Shown in pieces: positions 55,184 through 64,000 of a stretch of 64,000 bases of DNA. The translations under genes and the position numbers were made by a program. Source of the DNA: Fallopia convolvulus (lineage: Eukaryota > Streptophyta > Magnoliopsida > Caryophyllales > Polygonaceae); the NCBI GenBank assembly GCA_964016875.1, contig OZ024733.1, positions 23,789,324 to 23,853,323 of the forward strand, given 5' to 3'. The notes beneath the pieces are model-generated. The model saw only the letters and a program-made list of their open reading frames with translations. It searched no databases and was not told the DNA's origin. Numbering within the stretch: position 1 is the stretch's first letter; every line of letters starts with the position of its first letter.

Positions 55184-56685
55184 TGATGTTCGTGTTTTTG
55201 GTATAGTTTTTAGTATGTTTTCTTAGCTTATTAGGGCTAGTTTTGATAAGTTTAGGGTTAGTTTTATGTGTTTTTGGATAGTTTTGCATATTTTGTGAAA
55301 AGTATGGAAGCTACTCCGTTTTGTGTATTTTTGTAGGTTTTAGCAAGGAAACAGTGTTGTTTGGAGCTGAATTTGGAGTGCTATGGTGAAGGACGGAGGA
55401 ATACAAGATAAATGAGTTGAAGTCGGAGCTTTTTAAGAAGAAGCGTTGAAGAAACCAAACTCAGGCTCATTAACGAGGTTGTGAGGGCTCGTTAACGAGG
55501 TTACGAGATAGAGTTTTCGAGAGTCTGATTTTGTGACTTACCGATCCTGTGCGGGAATTTATTCCGTGTCGGTAGAGTGTTTTTAATAAGTTTTAGGGTT
55601 ATTATATAATTTATTTTAGGTCTTGTTATCCTTCTAGATTTTATTTCTATCTTTTTAGAGTAGATTTCTATCTTTTAGGAAAGTTTTTATCTTTTAGCTT
55701 TTCTATTTTATAGCCTTATTAGTATAAATACCCTTCTATCTAGCCTAGAAGAGGGGGGAAGCGAAGTAGAGTAGAGTTGGAATAGAGAGAAGGAGGAGCC
55801 GAGAGAGAGAGAGAGACGAGTCGGAGGTCGAGATCGAAGAACCACGGTGGACGAGAGTTACCGGGGTCGTTAATCACGAATTTGATTCGGTGTTTTGTAA
55901 TTTTCGGTTTCCTCTGAATTTTTGTAAGACCATATTTTCTTATTAATTTGAGTAGTATTTTGTTTTTAATGTTTTCTTCTGTTGAATTTATTTGTTTCTT
56001 ATTTATGATTAGTGAGTAGTTTTCTTTTCTAGGGTCGGGGTTGAAACCCGGCATAGTTGTGCATGGTTTGATGAGTAAGATGATGTGTTGAAAGCCTTTT
56101 ATCTATTTTTGAGATTGCTTGTTGTGTTTATACCTAGATGAAAGTCAAAGTAATTTGAGTTTTTGACTTGATTGAGAGAGAAAGTTATAAACTTGAAGGT
56201 TGATATTGTTTGAATGCGAAAGTTTCAAGCTTTAGATCCAAAACAAGCAATTGAGTGAATTAGTTTATGAAAGTAGATTAATTTACTTGATGGTCAATGA
56301 AAGTTGATGAATTTATCTATTTAAAGGCATGCTACTTATCTTTTTACGAGTTTATATGCATGACTATGTTGTGGTAACCCTTATCCTAGATCTTGTTTTT
56401 ATTTGAATTTCCCTAAGTTATATTCGTTACTGAGTTCGTAGCCTCGGTACCGAACCTGTTTAGGTCGTTAGTGTGGTTAATTATTTGCGGTTGTTCGTTA
56501 ACGACCCTGACAAGGTCGTTAACGAGGCTGCTTGTAAGTGTTTTGCTTGTTTTTGTTTGATTTTTATTGTTAGTACTCGATAAACAAACAACCTTACTTC
56601 TCGTGGAACGATCCTGACTCCCCTATACTTAGCGGGGTCTTGACTTATAAATTTATTTTTTGTCCAGAGTAAAGGCCCGTCAACA
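55184..56685 (+). repeat. 3' LTR of element C
   Basis: 1502 bp, TGATGTTCGT...GTCAACA, followed by ACCGG. It differs from the 5' LTR by scattered substitutions and by the shorter palindrome region near 56498. Confidence 0.95.
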
Positions 56686-57200
56686 ACCGGGTGCTTAATT
56701 AATTAGGCAAATTCGGGTATTTCGGGTCAATTTTGGTCGGGTCATTTGGTTTTCCGTCCAACCAGATTTCGGATAAGTCGGATTTCAGGTTCAATCAGAT
56801 TTTGGGTGAGCCGAATATCGATTGAGACCATATATCAAATGATGGTTTTTGTAGTTTAATTAATTTAGTGTCTAAATATTTAATGTAACATTTAAATTCA
56901 AACACATATTATAATAAATATTCACTATTATTATATTTTTAAAAAAGGTAATGTTACTTTCAAATGATTTTAGGTCGTGTAACTTCGATTTTTGGATGTT
57001 TTCGGTGGGTAACTTTTGATTTTCGGATGATTTTGGGTCGGTAACTTGAATTTTTGGTTGAGCTTGGGGTAGCATCGAGTATCGGGTTGAATAAGGATAG
57101 TCTATTCAAATATAACCTATTTTGGATTATTCTCGGGTAACTTTGTTTTTGGGTCGGTAACTTTCTCGGATTGAGTCAAGTTTTGACTAACTCTACTTGT
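56686..57200. repeat. GGGTGTCAATC / GTCGGGT-type interspersed repeat, right part
   Basis: Continues the repeat begun at 38320-38460: many GGGTC, TTTTGGGT and TCGGGT words. No coding. A related copy lies at 61199-61560. Confidence 0.4.
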
Positions 57201-58129
57201 ATACAAGTGGCAATGCAATCTGATATAGCACTAGTTTATTAGGGCATCTCCATTTAGGGGCTCTCAAAGAGTCTCTACAACAGTAAAAAGTATAAAATAT
57301 TATTAAAAATAGCTTTTATTGTGTGAGAGTCCCTCATAGTCCCTCAAGAGAGGGACTGTGAGGGACCGTCCCTCACTTAAATAAATATTATTATATTGTT
57401 GGGTCTCTCGCCAATGTGAACAGATTATACCCTGTTTTGCCATATTTATAAATTGCAGTAGCTTTACTTAGGTCTGTTTGCTCATTCTTGGCAGCATCAC
57501 GTCAAGGCGAGCCATCATGTTTCCTATCTAACAACACATGAGAACGCATATCACGTATATCATAATCAAATTACCTAAACTGCTAAAATTTATGCCGTGT
57601 AGGAAAGGGAAGATGTAGATTTTGGGGCATATTCGATTATTTGGCATGTCACATTGCCTTGCTTTATTAGCAATTAGTTACACCTTATCCTATCATACGC
57701 GCGCTTGAGCTGGACATAATATTTGGGCCTTGGCCCACATCATTATGCTCACCAACAACCCATTTCAGATTGGGGACCATAATCGATGCAAATCTGTTGT
57801 TGTCCCCTAGGAAGTAACTTCTAGCAAGTACTTTTTTTGAGAGGAAACTTCTAGGAAGTAAGCAAGAATCTATTTTAGTTTTCCCATAGTACAAGATCGT
57901 GCTATAAGGTGTTACATAAATCTTGCACATATACCAATAGACCAGATCTAAGATAGAGAGCTTGAAAGAATTACACATTTTGGCAAGAAGCAAAGAACCG
58001 ATCTATATCAATGGTGCCAGCACGTCCATGTGATCCACTCTTCATAACCAAGATGCCATAAGAAAAATGGGTTATAAAGTAAAACATTAAGCTTTTGAGA
58101 GGTCAAGAGTTAACCAAGCAAGCGAGTTA
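57201..58129. other. Intergenic and 3' flank of the guanylate kinase gene
   Basis: The stretch 57241-57420 (TTAGGGCATCTCCATTTAGG..., then GAGAGTCCCTCA words) looks like one end of a GGGCATCTCCA-type MITE with a TTA target, but I cannot find its other end. The rest shows nothing beyond a short diverged repeat of ACTTCTAG(C/G)AAGTA (57810-57860). Confidence 0.4.
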
Positions 58130-60248
58130 TCAGCTGGATAGTTTGATCACGGGAATGAAATCTACCAACGGGTTCACAGGAAGCAATTCTAGACCTCGTG
58201 TCCTTGCAGGCGCTCCTCCCTTGAGCGAGGACAGATCAAGAATGTACCTGTGTATGTCAATAGTGTTAAAAGAGTCCAGAGAATGATAGAGATGCTTTTT
58301 TTTTTTTTTTAATCAGAAATGCAAGCTTACGCGTTCTTTGACATGGTCTCATCTACAGCTCCACAGTTTAAGTAGATAGATCGGTCTACCTTTGATAATG
58401 AATTGATCAGAGGTAAACACACATCATTTGATCCTGCATACCGGTTTTGAAAGTATGAAATCCCATTACATTGTATAACTAACCCACAACGATAAATAGA
58501 TGAATAAGGAATAATTCTTGCCTGATTGATAGGGTGCATTTTCAGTAGATTTTTGTAGGCCCAACAATTCCTGCACATAGCAGGATTCGAGGTTATCATT
58601 TACCAAAAACTCTCTAAGCTTGAAAAGAAAGTTACTGGTGACAGGAGAGATTACCTTAAGCCGCTCATAGCAGGATTCAAGATTACCATTTACCAGGGTA
58701 TGATCAAAAATTCCAACTGATTGATCTATCTCTCCCTTGGCGTTGCCTAGACGCCTTTGGATTTGAGCCTCGGTTTCAGTCCCCCTGTTCAAGGTTCAGG
58801 ATTATACAGTATAATCTCAGAGTGAAAGGAAAACTCGAATCAACAAGCAATTCCCTGGTTAAAGAACACAGTTTACCTGGAAAGAAGACGGTTTTTGAGA
58901 TCCTCTAGTGAAGGTGGGCTGATGAAGATGAACATTGCCTCAAGGGAACTCGCTCTCACTGACCTCGCCCCTTGAACATCAATATCAAGAATGCATCTCT
59001 GCATACCGAAATGAGAAACTCTCCTTGAGCAATCAACCATTTCTTTTTCTCTAAGGTTATTTTTTTTATAACACAACGCGAGATCACTCAGGTTGTTACA
59101 TTTGCTCTTATGGACTAAACTACCTCCGTTTGACTATTTTAGACGCATTAAAATCTTACCTTACCAGTATCTGCTACCGTCTCCACGGCCTCAATACTAG
59201 TTCCATAGAGATTTCCATGGACTTCTGCAGTCTCAAGAAAACTACCTTCTCTCATGGCGGTCTCCATTGTACTTCGATCAGTGAAATGGTAATGGACTCC
59301 TTTCACTTCGCTATTCCTTGGAGAGCGAGTTGTATGGCTCACAGAGAAGCCAAACATGGATGGAAACTCCTTCATGAGCTTAGATATCAATGTTCCCTTA
59401 CCTACTCCTGAAGGACCACTGATCACAATTGGTTTTCCTGCATACCCTAAAACTCCTTTACTCCAAGCAACCACTTTGGTGCCAAGAACATCACTTTGTC
59501 GCCTTACGAATTCAGTGCCCACCTAATAACAATGAAACCCAAAGGAAACCATAAAAAATATAGAGAGAACAAAATTCACATCAATTAGCAATTGCTCATT
59601 GACTAAATTTAACCACCTCAAGAAACCAAATGGGATCATCAATATGGGGATCATTCTTAATAACCAATATTCGATTCTCATCCAAAAGCACAGCCCAGTA
59701 GTCAGTTCCAGGGGTGGGTTTGATTCCCAAAACTTTAGGGTTTTCCCTGCAAATTAAAATTAGAGCAATAGAATATAATAGTTGTCAACTGAGCAAATCC
59801 ATCACCAGCAACTTGCAACTGTAAAGTCAGTAAACCCACCATTTTCCTGAAGCTTTGTCAAAAATCCTAACTTTGATTGACTGGGGCAATTCATCATCAG
59901 ATCCACCAATTACATACTAAGAAACATATCATGCCAAAATCAAAGCATTAGACTGGGGAGCACACAGGAGAAGCGGTAGACCGGGGAGAAAATGGAAAAA
60001 AAAAATAAAAATACCTTCCTATTTGCTGAAACAACAGTAACCTCAGCCCCTCTAGAAATCAAATCAACCCCATTTGCGGCACTCTTCTGAAGATCATCAG
60101 CACACAAAAGTTGAACTTCTCCCTGGAATTGCAAAATGAAATGAATCAGAGATAGCGCCAAGGACCGTCACATTCTTTGATCAAACCCTAGAAATATTTG
60201 ACTCTTTAAAGAAGAAAATAGACATTAAACAGATGGTGATCCCACCAT
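58130..60248 (-). CDS. Guanylate kinase (plant GK-1 type), nine introns in the coding span
   Basis: ATP + GMP to ADP + GDP; a single-copy-type nucleotide enzyme, probably cytosolic. Predicted coding exons on minus: 60248-60246 (ATG only), 60122-60015, 59916-59840, 59746-59617, 59522-59160, 58998-58877, 58784-58655, 58570-58522, 58433-58331, 58247-58130; 1203 nt, 400 residues plus stop. Phases match at every joint. The N-terminal third has a Kelch-like piece (KYVIGGSDDE, RIFDKASGKW) known in plant GKs. The kinase domain starts near residue 137: P-loop GPSGVGKGT (142-150), HTTRSPR and VHYHFT for GMP, LDIDVQGA, and FDHTLVNGNLESCY. The tail ends LKGGAPARTRG... All introns are GT-AG except the one after 58522, which has a GC donor. 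No damage is seen. The first coding ATG is the last codon of its exon. Confidence 0.9.
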
Positions 60249-60520
60249 TGAAGCAAGTTCTGTTACTTGTGTAAGCTCAATCCAAGTATCGCCCCAATGG
60301 ACCTGCAAATAAGGAGATCAAACACAAAAGAAGGAAGAAATTTGAACCCAGAAGAACACAATGCAGAGGCTATCTAGAACCCATGTCCCAAACGAATGCA
60401 ACAACAACAACACAACAACTATAGAAATTCAATTAGCGATCTAATGTGTTTAACCTTGGCAGTGGCAGTACAGGCGGAAAATTCAAAAAAAGATTGGGCC
60501 TTTTCGGCGGAAAGATCCAA
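60246..60520 (-). other. 5' untranslated exons of the guanylate kinase gene
   Basis: Two exons precede translation: about 60520-60455 (donor AAG|GTTAAA) and 60302-60246 (acceptor TTTGCAG|GTCC), the latter ending in the ATG. The frame is open upstream but has no ATG and meets a stop near 60552, so translation most likely starts at 60248. The transcription start is a guess from the TATA box. Confidence 0.6.
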
Positions 60521-60547
60521 AATCAAAATGGTAGTCAAAGAAGGAGA

Positions 60548-60557
60548 CCTTTATATG
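60548..60557 (-). promoter_or_regulatory. Possible TATA box of the guanylate kinase gene
   Basis: On minus, CATATAAAGG. It is about 30 nt upstream of the inferred first exon. Confidence 0.4.
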
Positions 60558-61198
60558 CGAAAAGCGGTTGCTGATCAAACCAAAACAAAGCTTAGGATAG
60601 GGAAGATTCGCAAGTAGCTTGGTGGATGAAACTACAGAAAAGGGATCCCATTTCCGTAGGGGATGGGGAATTTATTCTTCTTAATTGTTGTTCGAAGGAG
60701 GAACGTGCGGAATCAGTACAAGGAAGCTTGCTTTGTTGTGATCAATCGCATTCTGTTAACAGAAACCCATGAAGCCGGCCCTAGCTTTGTGCGGCGGTGC
60801 GCAATGCCCTTAAAACTTCTCTCTTTCACACGCAGTAAAATTTCCTAATTTCAGGACATAGGTTAAAACACAACCAGCGGTCAGCTATTGTACTTGGAAT
60901 TACTTTTTCCATTTTCCCCAAGAGAACCCAATTTAAAATTTTTATTTATTTAGGTTTTTATAATATTTTTTATTTAATTCAGGACAGATTAAAAATAACC
61001 AATTGACATATTATTCATCATTATTTACTAAATAACATTAATTTGCTCAAGAAATAAATAAATAACCATTTGGTGGCACATTATGGAATACAATAGATCT
61101 CGATTCATACAAAAGTCAATTCATCAAGTAATGCAATAGATTTGAGTACAGAATACCGCGATTGGATTCTTGTAGTTCTTGTAAGGTTATTGCATAAA
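60558..61198. other. Upstream region of the guanylate kinase gene
   Basis: No second gene is supported. A 61-codon plus-strand ORF at 60663-60848 has no recognisable features. From 60900 on it is very A/T-rich. Confidence 0.5.
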
Positions 61199-61560
61199 TA
61201 GGATTGTCAATTGGGTTTGTTCGATCCGGTTCGGTTTGAGTATGGGTCAGATCAAATAAGATTATATGCTAAATCGGGTCAAGTTGTGACAAGCTATCGT
61301 ACGAGTTCAGGTCAACCTAGTAAATTAAGAGTATCAATTTTTCGCGATTTTTAAAATAATATGTTATTTAAAATATTATTTAATGATATAAATATATGTT
61401 TTATATATTTTAACAATAAATATATTATAGGAGTAATATTTAAAAATAAATGTTTTAATTTTTTTCAAAAATAATAATTTTGGTCAACCTAGCATGTTTC
61501 GAGTTTGAACTAAATCTGGTTTATGTTAGTCAAGTTCAAGTCTTTCTATAACTCTTCCAG
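61199..61560. repeat. Second copy of the GTCAAT-GGGTC type repeat
   Basis: GATTGTCAATTGGGTTTG followed by words such as CGGTTCGG, GGGTCAG and CGGGTCAAG, with an A/T-rich centre and GTCAACCTAG repeats. It resembles the unit around element C. Ends not defined. Confidence 0.35.
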
Positions 61561-61869
61561 TTTTAACCCTAAAAATTTCTGGCGGTTCGGATGAGGTTAT
61601 CAGGCGAGGTCGAGTTTTTTTTTAACGAAAAACCTACCTTTAGTAAATCACAATTTCATAAACTAGCTGACAAAGTACACTAACTATGTAAACAGAGATC
61701 AAAAAATTAAACACAAATCTCCCAATATTCTCATATATTCTACTCCTATTATTAGACTATTCCATGCAAGACCGTACTTTTATTTATATTTTTTTGGTTG
61801 AATGAGATCGTACTTTTAGCGTGTAGTGTAAGGCTAAAGTTGAATAAGAGGAAGGAAACAATTTTTTTA
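61561..61869. other. A/T-rich intergenic stretch
   Basis: Nothing recognisable in either strand. Confidence 0.5.
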
Positions 61870-62844
61870 GGGAAATTCTTCTTGGTACCCCTGAGTTTTT
61901 GTCATTTTCTTTTGGTGCGCTAAAAAAATTATTCCTTTTGGTACCCTCCAAGTTTATAATAAGTTTGTTCCATAACCTAAACCTTGACAAAATTAACTTT
62001 CATCCATTTCTGCACAATTGTACGTTAAAAATTAAAATTAAATTCAAAACAAATAAAGAGGGATAAAATCCGATTATAATTTACAATAACTGTAGTAATT
62101 CCAAAGGGCTTAACAAAAACAGGGATCTCCTTTTACAAGAACCATGAAGAAGCTAGATTCAATGCATCTATCTCACATTAGCCATTAAGCTCCAACAACT
62201 GAAATCATTTCCTAAGCCATATATAAACTCAATTGACATTTACACGCTTAGAACTATTAAGAACCCTAATTTCAATTTTTTCTCAAATTGAAACCCTCAT
62301 TTTAACTAAAATACTATCAATTCTTGTGGCACTTAAATTGGAACTCAATCCTTGCAAAACAACTGAAAATCGGCGCCAAATTTGAGCTTTACACACAAAT
62401 CAGTATCTGGTTTCATTATCGACTATAGTTGTGGTGCTCTCTCCCTCGATATCGTCGGCTTACTCCACTCTCCCTCGTCGACATCTGCTTGCTCCGCTCT
62501 CACCACGACGTCATTGACCTCCCTCGTCGAAGACTAGGTCGATTTTGCAGCTGCTCCATGGTGCAGCGCCATCCTCCTCTCATGGTGGATTGTTGCTGCT
62601 TTACGTATAAGCCATGAGAATGAGTTTATTCTCACCAAAAAAAGAATTGAGTTTATGCTTTTAATTTTTTAATTTAATTTCATTTTTTTAAATGTATAAA
62701 GAAATGGACGGAAGTTAGTTTTAAAAAGATTTAGGTTATGAAACAATTTTTTTATAAAGTTAGAGGGTACCAAAATGAATAAGTTATTTTTTAAGGCATC
62801 AAAAGAAAATGACAAAAACTTGAGGGCACCAAAAGGAATTTCCC
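61870..62844. mobile_element. Long-TIR (MULE-like) non-autonomous element with GC-rich core
   Basis: The left end GGGAAATTCTTCTTGGTACCC and the reverse complement of the right end (GGGAAATTCCTTTTGGTGCCC) start inverted repeats that stay recognisable for well over 100 bp (CAAGTTTTTGTCATTTTC, CATAACCTAAA). The flanks share TTTTTTA (61863-61869 and 62845-62851 with a T-run length difference). There is no transposase. The core 62425-62600 is GC-richer with TCGTCG words and a 62-codon plus-strand ORF of unknown origin. Confidence 0.65.
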
Positions 62845-62919
62845 TTTTTTATGGGTCAAAGAGGGAAGGCGGAGCTGTAAAGTGAAGTAAATGGGTTGTG
62901 TCATGTGTGACTTGATTAG

Positions 62920-63046
62920 TTCATGATGATCATCCCGAAGAGAATCCTTAAATTCTCATAAGGTTTTCTATCTAAGGCCTTGGTGAAGATATTTGCCACT
63001 TGGTTTTCGATCCTACAATGATTCATCTTAATAAAACAGATATGTT
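62920..63046 (-). pseudogene. copia RNase H C-terminal remnant
   Basis: On minus about 40 codons read ENQVANIFTKALDRKPYE...LRILFGMI and then a stop, the typical end of copia RNase H (usually QLADIFTKxL). Nothing else of the element is recognisable nearby. Confidence 0.65.
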
Positions 63047-63435
63047 ATATTTCATATAGCATAACTAGGACTAGTTAGTACACTTTTTGTATAGAGTTTA
63101 GGTCTTTTTAATGCTTTAATGAAGATTTAATAGAAGACCAAAGAGTTTGATTTTTAGGCTAAAGAAGACTTAAAGCAGAAGAAGAGGCGTAGGACCGCAG
63201 AAGTCAACACCAGATCCGTGGAACAGGACTCATCTGAAGACTCGCGACCGTGGATATCTGTTGAGAGGATACTTGATCCATCTAATCAAACAAATAAATT
63301 TATAAGATCAAGACCCCGCTGAGTATAGCAGAGTTAGGTTTGTCCACGGGAGAGAAAGTCTATGTCTAATTGCTAAGCTTAAAACACGTAAAACACACGG
63401 AAGAAAACAACAACGAAACAAAATCAACAACTAAT
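63047..63435 (-). repeat. LTR remnant related to element C
   Basis: AATTTATAAG(A)TCAAGACCCCGCTGAGTATAG and following bases (63296-63350) match, in reverse orientation, the U5 end of element C's LTR (about 39900-39965). The rest is diverged. Probably an old solo or truncated LTR. Confidence 0.5.
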
Positions 63436-63973
63436 TGTTGGGCCTCACCGAAATCTGGCCCAAAAGCACGTTGCCAGCCCTAGACAAATAGGCCCAAGTT
63501 GAGTATTATGGAGAAGCGTCAAAGAAGTAATCAAAGCATGGCAAGAATCTCGGATTCCACGATCAACCTCTTCAAACGGCTACCTCCTTCATACCGGTGG
63601 TGAGATTTCCGGGATACGCCCGACGTTTCACCAACGGCTTAAATGGAGAAGACTATGAAATAGAGACAAAGCAGAGGAAGAAAGATTATCGAAGGAGACT
63701 CTAAAAATCAATCGCTAAAAGCTCACTTCATTCTTTCCCTATCTTTCCGTTCTAGAGTTCATCTGTATCACCAAGACATTCATCCACAATCTCAATAACA
63801 ATACAAATATTACAATTTGCTTACTCTTATTTTCTTTACTTGTTCTTATTTCTCTAATCTTCTGTTTTATTTTACGCTTTACTTGTAGTTTGTAACGCGT
63901 TGTGATTGCTTCTTGGTTAGGATTCCCTCATCTTAGCAGGTAACGCGTTTGTGTGATTATCCTACCCAAAACA
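63436..63973 (+). repeat. 5' LTR of a further Ty3/gypsy element cut by the window edge
   Basis: 538 bp, TGTTGGGCCTCACC...CAAAACA, immediately followed by a gypsy-type primer site. The internal region lies right of the window. The outer edge is inferred from TG. Confidence 0.65.
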
Positions 63974-63974
63974 A

Positions 63975-63994
63975 TTGGCGCCCACCGTGGGGCC
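63975..63994 (+). promoter_or_regulatory. Primer binding site TTGGCGCCCACCGTGGGGCC
   Basis: It differs from the Athila site after TGGCGCC. This form is common in plant Tat-type gypsy elements. I do not assign the tRNA. Confidence 0.7.
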
Positions 63995-64000
63995 CTAGCC

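Larger units (their letters stand above)
38461..56685 (+). mobile_element. Non-autonomous Athila-like element C, with element D nested in its leader
   Basis: LTRs 38461-39983 and 55184-56685, target duplication ACCGG (38456-38460 and 56686-56690), tRNA-Asp-type primer site, gag tail plus protease ORF (broken), two-hairpin element, broken env-like ORF, internal and terminal purine modules. Without element D and its target-site copy it would be about 9.9 kb. RT, RNase H and integrase are absent, and so are the gag core and zinc knuckle. The LTRs differ at roughly 40 sites by eye (near 3 percent). Confidence 0.92.

Noticed and set aside
60663..60848. 61-codon ORF upstream of guanylate kinase
   Set aside because: No family features or promoter; length is within chance.
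1..64000. tRNA or rRNA genes
   Set aside because: I saw no cloverleaf with A and B boxes and no rRNA-like stretch; only tRNA-complementary primer sites are present.

Overview
This window is plant nuclear DNA, most likely from a eudicot. It is almost entirely nested transposable elements, plus one intact-looking host gene, a guanylate kinase with spliced exons on the minus strand at the right. The evidence is Athila-type LTR retrotransposons with a tRNA-Asp-type primer site, plant copia and LINE families, GT-AG introns, and no bacterial signals. I could not fix the species.

Layout. (1) 1-22253 is a minus-strand Ty1/copia element split twice. Athila element A (244-11043, TSD CTTTC) sits in its protease region. 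Element B (12069-20481, minus strand, TSD GGAAT) sits in its gag. (2) 22343-26508 is a decayed LINE. (3) 26509-28400 holds a small broken gene with a tandem duplication and a hAT-like MITE. (4) 28401-36515 is a decayed Tat-type Ty3/gypsy fragment: integrase on minus and an extra antisense ORF on plus. The ORF is split by a solo LTR (TSD CCAAT). A 2,990-bp piece of this block is repeated head to tail with no difference I could see. (5) 36516-38319 is a small copia relic. (6) 38461-56685 is Athila-like element C (TSD ACCGG), carrying a CRM-like gypsy element D (40257-48573, TSD CTCGC) in its leader. (7) 58130-60520 is the guanylate kinase gene. (8) 61199-64000 holds a repeat, a long-TIR MULE-like element, a copia tail, an LTR remnant and the 5' LTR of another gypsy element cut by the window edge.

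Elements A, B and C share an RNA-level architecture that their coding content does not explain. First, a pair of hairpins with a fixed 14-nt spacer follows the gag/pol ORF in all three. Second, a hairpin with a G-rich loop precedes a polypurine tract, and this module occurs twice per element, at both ends of the 3' noncoding region. Third, each element has its own private GC-rich or palindromic motif scattered through LTRs, leaders, the variable gag tail and spacers. These are the best candidates for an undescribed system. B lacks RT and integrase, and C lacks these plus most of gag, so both would have needed proteins supplied by other elements. B is the youngest insertion: I saw only two LTR differences.

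All comparisons are by eye. Divergence figures are hand counts, not alignments.
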